Assembly: GCA_002887195.1 (NCBI GenBank) | Contig: PJAB01000229.1 | Coordinates: 1 to 33,167, forward strand | DNA: 33,167 nt | Source: Chrysochromulina parva | Taxonomy: Eukaryota; Haptophyta; Prymnesiales; Chrysochromulinaceae | Direction: 5' to 3' | Shown: in pieces, positions 7,257-16,000 of the stretch | Layout: every line of letters begins with the position of its first letter | Numbering within the stretch: position 1 is the stretch's first letter | Program-made: the position numbers and the translations under genes | Notes under the pieces: model-generated | Told to the model about the DNA's origin: nothing | Seen by the model: the letters and a program-made list of their open reading frames with translations, nothing else | Database searches by the model: none

Positions 7257-9298
7257 ATGATGAGATTGATGACGCCGATGATGACGTCGCCCATGCTGAG
7301 ACGTCCAGCGACCCTCTTCCTACTCCTCGCGTGTTGGCTCCACGCCTCGCCAGCGCTGCGATTCGCTCCACGTGTTGGACAGCTTCGGCTCTGCGCTGAT
7401 GGTAGCAGCAGCAGCTTTGCTGATTTGATACCATCGCTACCCGCCGTCGTGACACTTGCGCTTTCTGCACGCGGCGTGACCACGCCAACGCCGATCCAGG
7501 AGGCGGCCCTTGCGCGGGCCTTCGCTGGAGAGAGCTTGCTGCTTCACGCTGAGACTGGGAGCGGCAAGTCTCTTGCGTTTCTGCTTCCGACGCTTGCGCG
7601 ACTGGGCCTTGCTGGATTGGTCGACGTGCCCGCCGAGCTGACGCAGGCCAAGGTGCTCATCATCACCCCGACGCGTGAGCTCGGCGTCCAATTGTGAGCT
7701 GTGCCGCTCGCCACGGACCAGGTGATCCCATTCTGCTTGGCGCCTTGCTTCTGATCGCTTGCCGCGCGCCTCCCTCTTGTCGCAGGGCCAACGAGGCGGC
7801 GCTCGTGTTGCCTGCGGCGGGTGCGGTGCAAATCGTCGCCATCGGGGCCACGCCCCCTGCGGCCGCGCTACTAGGGGCGTCCGTGATCACGTGCACCGCG
7901 CCCGAGCTGCTTGCGCTGCTTCGGTCCGAAGGCGAAGGCGTGGCGGGCGTCGTCGACGCGGTGCTTTCACAAGTACGGGTTCTCATCATGGACGAGCTCG
8001 ACATGCTGTTGCCCGTGAGTTCGACCTACGGCATCAACGCGGCGAAGCGCAAGAAGACCGAGAACAAGAAGGGGAGCGAGGTGTCGCCTGCGGAGGAGCT
8101 GGTCCGCCTCGTCCTCGAGGCGAGCTCCGCGGCCGACCTGCAGGTCGCAGCCTCAGCGACGGCAAACCCTAACCCTCACCCTAAACCCTAACTCTAACCC
8201 AAACCCGAACCCTAACCCGACCTGCAGGTCCTCGCAGCTTCAGCGACGGTGAGCCGGCCGACAAGGCTCAAGCTCGCGCGCGTGCTCCGACGAGACCCCC
8301 TTGGCAGATGGTACGACGCGCCGCCGGAGATGGTGCGCTCAACTGAGCTGGAGCAGTTGGACCTCTCGACGGTGCCGCGCGCGGTCGTCATCCCGCGCGA
8401 GATCAGTCACTACTACGTGCGCCTGGACGCCTCCGTCAAGCTGCGTCGCATCCTGCCCAAGGCGGCCGCGCGACCCGTCTCCAAACGGCGGCAGACCCTC
8501 AAGCAGAAGCGCACAGCCAAGCTGGCAGCACAGAAGGCGACGCGCGGGCAACCGGCTGAAGGCGACATCCACCCGCTCTTCACAAGCCTCGAGGCCGCCC
8601 ACAGCGCCCTCGACCCCTCGTCCGCCCTCGTCTTCCTCTGTCGCTCTTCAGGCCTCACCGTGCGTCGTGCGGCGCGCGAGCTGCGAGAGCTCGGCCTACC
8701 AGCTCTCGCGCTACACGAGGCCATCGGTCTCGAGCACTCCACGGACGAGCTGGGTAGCTGGGGCACGGCAGAGGGCGCTGAGGGCGCCGAGAGCGTCGCC
8801 AGCGGCACCCTTGCTACGCGGAGCACAGCCGAGGTCGACACGAGCTCCGCACTCCTCTCCCGCCATCGCGCTATCTCTTCTGCCTTCAGCTCGCGCGTGA
8901 GCCCTGGCGCCGATGGTACTGGCGCTGCTGCCGCGTCGTCCACAGTGCCGTCCGCGCTGGTCGAGCGCCGTGACGAGCGCACGCCGCTGCTCATCACCTT
9001 TGAGGACATGGCTCGTGGTCTGCACTTCGAGGCTGTTGAGACGGTCTTCATCCTCGGAATGCCCGACTCGCCGGCGACGTACCTCCACCTGGCCGGGCGT
9101 ACCGGCAGGCAGGGGCGCAAGGGCAGCGTGGTCACCGTGTGCCCTGGCGCCGCGTTCGAGCAGCTGCTCAGCTGGAGCCAGCGGCTCGGCGGCATCCGCT
9201 TCGAGGAGCTTGCGGCGGACGAGGCGGCGGATGACGAGGCGGCGGATGACGAGGCGGCTGATGACGAGGCGGCTGAGGAGGAGGACTCATCCCCGTAG
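7257..9298 (+). CDS. plastid-targeted DEAD-box RNA helicase, three exons
   Basis: Joining exons 7257-7693, 7786-8143 and 8228-9298 gives 621 residues. The N-terminus has several Mets, then a signal peptide (LFLLLACWLHASPA, about 20-33) followed by RFAPR, consistent with a two-part plastid presequence. Superfamily-2 motifs appear in order: Q motif PTPIQ (77-81), motif I AETGSGKS (98-105), Ia PTREL (138-142), Ib-like TAPELL, motif II DELD (215-218), motif III SAT (270-272), motif IV-like LVFLC, motif V ITFEDMARGLHF (521-532) and motif VI HLAGRTGRQG (552-561). Motif II is DELD rather than DEAD, and motif V is unusual. There is a Lys/Arg-rich insert around 340-375 and an Ala/Ser-rich one around 440-510. 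The C-terminus is an acidic DEAAD repeat. The closest plant type may be a chloroplast RH58-like helicase, but this is weak. It probably acts in plastid rRNA or mRNA processing. Confidence 0.88.
7694..7785 (+). other. 92-nt GT-AG intron 1 of the helicase gene
   Basis: The donor is gtgagc at 7694 and the acceptor is ttgtcgcag ending at 7785. It interrupts a Leu codon (tt|g) and joins PTRELGVQL to ANEAALVLPAAG. A CTGAT branch-point candidate lies at 7751-7755, 31 nt before the 3' end. The frame changes across it, so splicing is required. No flanking duplication is visible. Confidence 0.9.
8144..8227 (+). other. 84-nt phase-0 intron 2 of the helicase gene, filled by telomere-like repeat
   Basis: The donor is gtcgca after cag at 8143, and the acceptor is cctgcag ending at 8227. 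The length is a multiple of three and an in-frame TAA lies at 8189-8191. Splicing joins SAADLQ to VLAASATVSRP, restoring helicase motif III. The 5' exon border plus intron start (8133-8162) is duplicated at the intron end plus exon 3 start (8217-8249): ccgacctgcaggtc is identical in both, followed by near-identical sequence with one substitution and one 3-nt gap. Between the copies is degenerate CCCTAA repeat. CTAAC occurs repeatedly and fits the branch-point consensus; the copy at 8194-8198 puts the branch A about 30 nt before the acceptor. Confidence 0.82.
8163..8218. repeat. interstitial telomere-like repeat (CCCTAA/CCCTAAA, degenerate)
   Basis: About 56 bp of C-rich telomeric-type units: aaaccct, aaccct, caccct, aaaccct, aactct, aaccc, aaaccc, gaaccct, aaccc. 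The hexamer CCCTAA dominates, with some heptamer CCCTAAA and point changes. It is located wholly inside helicase intron 2. Confidence 0.9.
9216..9277. repeat. 15-bp tandem repeat coding acidic DEAAD pentapeptides
   Basis: Four or so copies of a gatgacgaggcggcg-type unit at the 3' end of the helicase frame. They encode the repeated Asp-Glu-Ala-Ala-Asp tail. Confidence 0.85.
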
Positions 9299-10161
9299 GA
9301 GTCGAAGACGAAGAGTGAACGACGATGTGGCGTCTCTGAAGAGTGTGGGTCAAGTTGGGGTCGAAGGAGCTCCTTCCGCGGCGGCTACGCGGCGGCGGCA
9401 TCCGTGATCCGATCAGCGATCTCGTCTGACGACCGATTATGGATTCTCTCTGAAGGACAGGGATTCGAGCGCGCGACGACGTGAATGATTAACTCGCGTC
9501 TCGAGTCCGGTGCAAAATCCGCTCGCTTTTCCCGGCGGGACGGCGAAGTTGAAGAACCGTTGTAATTAATACGAGTTGTTTAACGAATTAACATAATCGG
9601 TCTTATTAAGTTACACTTCTACTGACTACTCAGTTTAAGTTACTACTCCTACTGGTTTCTATAACACTTAAGTCTTACAGTTAACACTCGTCCTTCCACC
9701 GCGTCCGCTCGAATGACCGGAATGAGGTACCGCCGCGAACCCGCGGAACGCGGCCCGGAACCGGGCCGGCGGGGTGGCGCGTGGGTGTGCGTGCTTTGTC
9801 CATTGATATGCCATATGGCTTTGTCGCGCCTCGGGCCTCGGCCTCGCGGCACGGCACGCGGGGGTTCGGTCCGTTCGCGGTTCGGTCCCCGCCGTTCGCG
9901 ACGCATGTTCGGACGGTTTCGGGCCGGAGAGGCCTCCCCGAACGGCGGTCTGTGCACTGTGGTCTGCCCGGGAGAGACCGTCGACAGACCGTAGGGATGT
10001 GCGCCCTTTTTTCAAACGCGTCCGCCGCGCGTCGCCCCTCGTTAACGCCCTTTCCGCTTTCGCCGTTTGGCGGGGTCAACGCCACCCTTTCCCCATGCCT
10101 TACACATGCATATATCCGGCTCAGGCTTAGTATTCGCTGCCATCGCACTCGGCATATATTT

Positions 10162-10221
10162 CTGCTCCTGCACGGCCTGCTCCTGCGCGACCTGCTCCTG
10201 CGCGGCCTGCTCCTGCGCGGC
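10162..10221. repeat. 15-bp tandem repeat, four copies
   Basis: Units of ctgctcctgcgcggc (first copy cacggc, second gcgac). On the plus strand, from an ATG at 10106, they would encode Cys-Ser-Cys-Ala-Ala/Thr pentapeptides in a 48-codon frame; coding status is unsupported. Confidence 0.9.
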
Positions 10222-10249
10222 CTGTCAGGACGATCTACCTCGCTTATGA

Positions 10250-10269
10250 TGGGGGGGCGAGCCCCCCCA
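10250..10269. repeat. perfect 9-bp palindrome with 2-nt loop
   Basis: Arms tgggggggc and gccccccca are separated by ga. It lies about 38 bp beyond the stop codon of the minus-strand kinase gene. It would form a very stable hairpin in DNA or in the 3' UTR. Confidence 0.9.
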
Positions 10270-10306
10270 GACTCCGCTCTCCCTTCGTTTCCCTCATCCC
10301 AGTATG

Positions 10307-11728
10307 TCACAAAATGGCACATCCGCAACCACCCTCCTTCGAATCAACCTGAGGCAGCTGCGCGAGCAGCTCACGCAGGATGGCGGCGATCTCGGCCATC
10401 TCGGGACGGGCGGTGTGTTCGGTGCTCCAGCAGCGGGTGAGTAAATCGGTGAGCTGCGGCGGGAATTTCTGTGGGATCTTTGGCCGCTCGCCCTGCGTGC
10501 ACACGCGCCTGAGAACAACGGAGCGGGGAGGTGAAGGGGTTGGTGATGGTGAGTTGTGAGGGGGAGGGGGGATAGGGGAGGGCAAGGAATTCGCGTCGGT
10601 CACGACAGCGGCACGGCAGCAGGCGTGCGGGGCGCCAGGAGGCTCAAGGGGGTGTCGCATGCACCGGTAGAAGCCGTTCACATCGCAGTCGGCAAAAGGG
10701 CGCTCGTGCGCGGCCATCTCCCACATCAGTGTGGCGAAGGCAAAGACCTCGGCCTTATGCGAGTACGGCTTTGACAGGGCGACCTCGGGGGCCATGTAGC
10801 GGAGCGAGCCGGTGTTGCCCGTAAATGGTCGGGTCTCGTTGCCATCGAGGTCGTCCGCGCTGATGCGCCACAGCTTGGCGAGCCCGAAGTCGAAGAGGGC
10901 GAGCCGCCCGTCGGGCAGGAAGCCGATATTGTTCGGCTTCAGGTCGCGATGCAGGATGCGGCAGCCGGGGAAGACGGAGGTGGCGACCTCAGTGTGGCAG
11001 TAGTGGAGCGCTTCGGCGAGCTCCAGGCCGGTGCGCAGCGCGCGCGTCAGCGGCCACTTCTTCACCTGCGCCTGCCGCGTCCAAATGGGCACCGAATCAT
11101 CCAGCTTGGGCAGCTCGGCCGACAGCACGGTCGCGAGCATCTCGATCACAACGAAGGGCAAGCCGTGATCGTCGAGGCCGTGCGCGACGGCGCCAAGCAC
11201 ATTAGGGTGCTGCATCGCCATCATGAGCGCACCCTCCGACAGAAGATCCTTGACCGCCGTCGGGTTGTTGCGCTGCTCCGGCTTGAGCATCTTGACGACG
11301 ACATCCCTGCCGTCGAGCTTTGAGAGGTAGGCCCTGCAGAACTCTCCTGCACCGAGCTCTTTCATCGGCCTCTGAAGCTCATTGAACAACACCAGGCGCG
11401 GCTTCCACACCTGGTTGGTCTCTGCGATGAGCCGTGCGTCTGCACCGCGCATGTTCGCGGTACTTTGGGGGTTTGCGGCGCCCGGTTCCTTTGGTGCATC
11501 GCCGGTTCCTTGTGTTGACCGCGCAGTACTGAAGGTGCTGCTGGGCACGGATTCGCTCGACGCTGTGACCGCCGGATTACACGGAACCTCGATGAACGAG
11601 ACTACGCCATCCTGACCTGGAGTGTGCTTGGACTCGTCGAGGTTCTCCTTTACTGCATTCGCACCGAAGAAGCGCATTCCGTCTCGAGGGAGAACTAGAA
11701 GATGCCGCGGTGCCGCGGCCGAAAACAT
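10307..11728 (-). CDS. protein kinase (TKL/Ser-Thr-like) with C-terminal CaaX box
   Basis: The unspliced frame is 473 codons from the ATG at 11728. Kinase landmarks are complete: Gly loop LGAGEF (125-130), VVVK with Lys146, helix-C Glu in LLSEGALMM, catalytic HRDLKPNN (260-267), DFG (280-282), GSLRYMAPEV (308-317) and a late RPEM motif. Residues 1-110 are a Ser/Thr/Pro-rich N-terminus without a recognised domain. Between FYR (353-355) and GERPKIP lies a Pro-rich stretch foreign to kinases, best explained as a 156-nt intron (10509-10664, GT-AG) that keeps the frame; splicing gives 421 residues. The C-terminus ends GCGCAIL, so the last four residues CAIL form a CaaX box with Leu, the type preferred by geranylgeranyltransferase I, with a further nearby Cys. 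Membrane attachment is therefore likely. Confidence 0.87.
   Translation of the reverse strand: MFSAAAPRHLLVLPRDGMRFFGANAVKENLDESKHTPGQDGVVSFIEVPCNPAVTASSESVPSSTFSTARSTQGTGDAPKEPGAANPQSTANMRGADARLIAETNQVWKPRLVLFNELQRPMKELGAGEFCRAYLSKLDGRDVVVKMLKPEQRNNPTAVKDLLSEGALMMAMQHPNVLGAVAHGLDDHGLPFVVIEMLATVLSAELPKLDDSVPIWTRQAQVKKWPLTRALRTGLELAEALHYCHTEVATSVFPGCRILHRDLKPNNIGFLPDGRLALFDFGLAKLWRISADDLDGNETRPFTGNTGSLRYMAPEVALSKPYSHKAEVFAFATLMWEMAAHERPFADCDVNGFYRCMRHPLEPPGAPHACCRAAVVTDANSLPSPIPPPPHNSPSPTPSPPRSVVLRRVCTQGERPKIPQKFPPQLTDLLTRCWSTEHTARPEMAEIAAILRELLAQLPQVDSKEGGCGCAIL
10509..10664 (-). other. probable 156-nt in-frame intron in the kinase gene
   Basis: On the minus strand the donor is gtgcat after taccg, and the acceptor is gttctcag ending at 10509. 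The second half is a long pyrimidine-rich stretch with CTCAC branch-point candidates. It is 52 codons long with no in-frame stop, so retention would give a longer protein. An alternative GC donor at 10658 (gcgaca) would make it 150 nt and keep Cys-Met. The intron is inferred from the kinase alignment only. Confidence 0.65.
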
Positions 11729-12221
11729 CTCAAAATTGAGCGATGCTGTTGGACGAAACCCCCTTCATGCAGCCAAAAATAGCGCGGAAGATGGTTTTTG
11801 GACGGTGATGAACAACGTGTTCCAATTTTCGGTTAGCACATGTCACTATTTTCGGAGGATCATGATGTAGATGCGACGTTGCGAATAGAAGAAGAGCATT
11901 TCGGAAATGCCATTTGCCCTTATGCCGTACATCGATGATGGTAGTCACGAAACTAGTGTCTAGACGTCGTGTCAGCCGCGGGCTCGCGGACACGGGCGGC
12001 GACGCTTGGGCACTGCCTGAGTGTGCAACGCTGCCTGAGTCGTGAGTGTGCCCAAGTATGCACCGTCCGTAGTTCCGCGTTACCGAAAGCCTCCGGGTGT
12101 CCGCGGGATGAGGTCCAGGGCGCATTCGGGCGCACCGCAAACGGCATTGGTGGGATGTGCTTGTAATAGTGCGCTCTTGCTCTGCTGACGGTGGTGCTGA
12201 CGCGGCGCTGCTACGCTCGGC
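11729..12221. other. intergenic region, no gene recognised
   Basis: About 490 bp upstream of the kinase gene and downstream of the small membrane protein gene. A moderately AT-rich stretch lies near 11740-11960. A 9-bp inverted repeat (cttgggcac/gtgcccaag) encloses two copies of ctgcctgagt near 12005-12055. No convincing reading frame. Confidence 0.4.
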
Positions 12222-12743
12222 TCAGCGATCAGCGGCAGCGGCGACTCCTGCGTTGGCTCTTCCTTTTATTGTGGCGGGAGATTTAACCTGGCTCAGGATC
12301 CACTTTTTCAGGCGGCGTAGCCGCGCCCATACGTTGATGGTAGTTACGAGCCACATGATGCCCACTGAGCGCATGATTGCGCGACCGCGCATCCATGCCA
12401 AGGAAAAGAGCACGAGTAGCAATAGTAGCCGCATTGTCTGCGCGCGCACCCCGACGGCCAGCGCAAGCGATCCCGACAGGCCCTGAGCGTCGCCGTCTGG
12501 CGCACAGGAGCACGCGCTGCCAGAGTCGTTGGCGATGCCCTTGGAGGCCAGGGCAAGTTGCACCTCGATGAGACGCGCTTCGAGCCGGTCGCGCTCGGTC
12601 AAGAGCGCCGAAGCGCTCATGGTCGCTGGAGAGCGGTGAAATAGCTGGAGTATGTCCTGTAGCACCGTGCTCTTGGTGCGCAGCTCGAGCGCATGTGAAA
12701 GGTCGAGCGCCGCGGGCGGTTGCACCTCGAATGGCGCAATCAT
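12222..12743 (-). CDS. small membrane protein of unknown function
   Basis: A 173-residue protein if it starts at the first ATG in the frame, at 12743 (MIAPFEVQPP); the frame is open further upstream but with no ATG. I do not recognise it. Residues about 15-75 look helical with heptad-like spacing (LSHALELRTK, LQDILQLF, LTERDRLEARLIEVQLAL), followed by a short Cys/Ser/Gly-rich linker. Two hydrophobic segments follow, MRLLLLLVLFSLAW and GIMWLVTTINVW, separated by a basic RGRAIMR. The C-terminus is basic and short, so a coiled coil with a C-terminal hairpin or single membrane anchor is plausible. The composition and length are compatible with a real gene, but only the hydrophobic pattern supports it. 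Confidence 0.45.
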   Translation of the reverse strand: MIAPFEVQPPAALDLSHALELRTKSTVLQDILQLFHRSPATMSASALLTERDRLEARLIEVQLALASKGIANDSGSACSCAPDGDAQGLSGSLALAVGVRAQTMRLLLLLVLFSLAWMRGRAIMRSVGIMWLVTTINVWARLRRLKKWILSQVKSPATIKGRANAGVAAAADR

Positions 12744-13052
12744 GCCCCGACTCGCTTCCACCCGGCTCCGCGTCCCAAGCGACCCAAAGCCTCCCTTGCG
12801 CTCCAAGTTTGCGAAAGGGTCCGTGAATCGACGTTTCCCAACCCGCACTCTGTGAACTATGCACCACACAATCTCCACAAGCGCTACAACCGCTTACTTA
12901 TGATCCATGCAAACACGATCGAAGAGCTCTCGAAATTCTGACAGAGGGTTCAGAGGTCTCGTCCGTGACTGACCTCCACACGGCACTCCGTCCTGGCTCA
13001 TCTCTCAAGGCGCAGCGATTGGGTTTCGGGGCTGGCGTCAAACATCCACTCG

Positions 13053-16000
13053 CTAGCCACTCCTATAGTCCCCCCCGAAGGCTGGTTGGCCCCCGACGCC
13101 AAAGTTCATGTCTGAGGAGTAGGTGCGCGGAGGCGGCTCCTTGACGCCCGGCTTCCACAGCTCGTCCTTGCCTGCGTGCTCGCCCCGCCCGCGCTCATGG
13201 TTGACCCAGTTGGCGACCCCAGCCTTCGAGAAGAGCTCGGGCGTTCCGTAGTTGACCTTCTTCGACCTGATGGGATCCATAATCGGTTTGCCGCTGGGAT
13301 CGCGCTCGGGCCTGGCGTACGTTGTGTCGATGCGCGTGTTGAACTCGACTTTGAAGTCCGGATCGTCGTACGCGTGCTTGAGGGTCGAAACTCCCGCGGC
13401 GCCCTTGCGCGTAGCCTCGACCTCCTTATGCATCTGCCTATAGTCACCGGAGCCGTCGAGGTCGACACCGTACAGCACCTCATCGACCTGGCTCTTCCAC
13501 GTCGTGGCTGCCTTGGACTCGATACCCGGAGGGCAGTCGCCAACGACGATCGGGTCGCGCGCGTTGTATTTGGATGAGGGGATACCCAGCCGCCCCTGGA
13601 ACTCGGGCGCCTTCTCGAGCTCAACATCGCCGTGCTTCCGCTGCGAGCCGGTGATCTTCCTTCCGAAGACCACCTCGCCAAAGCTCTCCGCGTGCATCGC
13701 GCACATCTTCAGACCCGAATCCATGTTGTCGGTCGTGAAGTAGGGATCTCGCTCCGCCAGTTTGCCCGTGGCCATGCCGGCGGCGCCCTTGCCGCCGCGC
13801 GGGCTCGCTGCCCGATCAAAGAGACGATTGTGGGGATTGGAAGCCCCCGGCCGTCGAGTGGGTGACTGTGTGGCACCGCGCAACGCAGCCTGCGCCTCCT
13901 CTCGCCCGCCCAACTGCTTGTTTCGGTCCACGGGCAGATCATGCAGCTGCTGCTCGATCTCCTGCGTCGACGCGCCCGCGGCCTTGACGTACGCCTTTTG
14001 GCTGCGTAGCTGCTGCGTCTGGTTGGGCGGCTTGCCGATCAGGTCGTGCGCGTGCAGCAGCTCACGAGCCTCATCGAGGGTTGGCTGCGCCTCCCCGGGG
14101 ATCCGTGCCGGGCGTACCGCATGGTCTGGGCCAGCGGGACCACCGAGGAGCGGCTCCTTTTGGGAGAGCTCGTGCGTGCTTGTGCCCGCGGCGGGCGCGT
14201 CGGACGCATGCAGCGTCTGCCGCTGCGCAAACCGCTGCGCCGAAGTCATGGTCGCTGAGCCTCTGGCGGGCGACACGCCGCGCGCGGGCGAGCTGTGACG
14301 GGGCGACGCGAGGCGATCCAACCTGCTGCCTGCTGCTGCCACACCGTGAACACGTGGGCTGCCCCGTGCGGCTGCGAGGTCCATATCATTACTTGCATGC
14401 CCCGAGCCGACAGCCCGCGGCGGCAGCCGGGACACGTCACCGGCCGAGCGTGCAAAGACGACCTCCTCCACCTCGGGCGCCGCATTGAGCTCTCGCTTGC
14501 TGGCGGCGTTCGCCTCGAGCGTCTTGCGCTGGCGATCCGTCTGGTCGGCCACGGAGCGGTAGCGCATCAGCGGCTCCATCTCGGCCACAGCGCTCGACGA
14601 CGCTCCCGCTGCACCCTCGAACCGTTTATTCGCGCCACCCTCGAGCCGCCGGTGCATCCCGTCGGACCCAATTTCAAAGTCCTTGGGCTTGGGTGCCGAG
14701 AAGAGGTGCTGGTTGATGGTGGCCGTGTTGCCGTCGGCTGCCGGCGTCTTGCCGCGCCCGTACCGACCATACCGTCCCGCGTCGTGGTAGCGGCAGTTCA
14801 GATCGCGCTTGTTGATCAAGTGCGTGTCGCTGCCCGCGCTGCCACGCTGGAAGAGCTCGTCCACCTCCTTCTGCTTGGGCATCGAGGGCTCGTCTGCGCC
14901 GAAGACGACCGAGCGCACATCATCGTTGAAGCGGTACTGGCGCTCCTGGTCATTGCGCGCTGCCGCCTCCGCGGACTCGGCTGAGGTCCTCATAGCGCCC
15001 TCGGCAAGCAGTGAATACTTGAGCTCGGGCATGGTGCTGTTGATCATGCGCGTCGTGTTGCCGAACGCGCCATCGTAGGCGTCGGCCTTGACCGGCTTTG
15101 TGTGGTGGCCGAGCCCGCTACCCACCTCGTTGGCTGGGTGGTTCTCAACGCCGCCCGGGCGCAGCCGGGGTGCGCTCGTACTCCGCCGAATGGTCGCCTC
15201 CGAGGCGGTAGACAGACCATTCTGGTGCATCGTCTTCACTCCGGCAGCGCCGCGCAGACCGTTCTGGTTGTAATACTCGCGCTGCTTCGCGTCGGCGGCG
15301 GCCGAGGGCGACGAGGGCGGTCGATCCCCCATGCCGCCGTACACGATGCCGCCCTCGCGCGCGTCGAAGACCGAGCCAGGCTGCATCTGCCCCTTGGGCT
15401 GCGACGCGCCCGCCTTTGCCCATTTCTCTCGCTGTCGCACGGCGGTATGATCGTGTGTGGTGAGTCCGGCAGAGCCCTCGAAGACCCCCTGCTCTTTGAC
15501 GTACGCGCCGCCGCCGCCAGCGCCCACGTGCTCCGCGGCGCGCACGAGCTCCTGCCGGTATGCGTTGCTCTCGTTGAACACGACCTTGCCAACCGTCGGC
15601 TCATGCGCCTCGCGGCCCCGGATCTTAATCTGCTTGCCGAGCTCCTGCTTCGACGCGATGTCGTTAAACGCCTTGCTGGAAGCGCCAAAGGCGCCGTCGA
15701 AGGCGCGATTCTTCTGCATCGCCTGATGCCAGCCTTCCTTCGAGTGGTCCTCGCGCGGCTTCAGGCCGTCGTTGCTGATGTTGGATGCGTGCTGCGCCGC
15801 CTGCACTGTCTTGGCCGCGGGCCGGTCGACGTCGCCGGCAGCGCAGAACAGCGACTGCACCTCGTGCTCGGCGAGGTCCTTGGAGCCGACGCCCGCAGCT
15901 GGGCCGTACAGCGCCTCGCGCATGCCGGGTCGGTGGGCCGGGTGGATCGTCTGGCTCACCTTGCCTGTGATGCTTGGATTGCGGCGGTAGGGGGCCACCG

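Larger units (their letters stand above)
8133..8249. repeat. direct repeat pair flanking the telomere-like block
   Basis: Copy 1 is 8133-8162 (30 nt) and copy 2 is 8217-8249 (33 nt). They differ by one substitution and a 3-nt insertion (ctc) in copy 2. Each contains cAGGT, so the GT after the first and the AG in the second delimit the intron. Confidence 0.9.
9299..10306. other. intergenic region with an AT-rich island and a 15-bp tandem repeat
   Basis: About 1 kb between the convergent helicase and kinase genes. Roughly 9540-9690 is strongly AT-rich compared with the rest of the window and holds a loose duplication (aagttacacttctactgact and aagttactactcctactgg). From 9700 to 10050 it is very GC-rich with small hairpins such as cccggaaccggg. 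Open frames here, including a 215-codon minus-strand one, look like composition effects. No recognisable gene was found. Confidence 0.5.

Noticed and set aside
8144..8227. Telomere-like block as a chromosome end or assembly join
   Set aside because: The same helicase frame continues on both sides with correct motif III, so the two flanks belong together; the block is only 56 bp and degenerate.
9649..10328. 215-codon minus-strand and 219-codon plus-strand frames
   Set aside because: Their composition follows the GC-rich DNA and the 15-bp repeat; they overlap the kinase 3' end or each other and show no motif.
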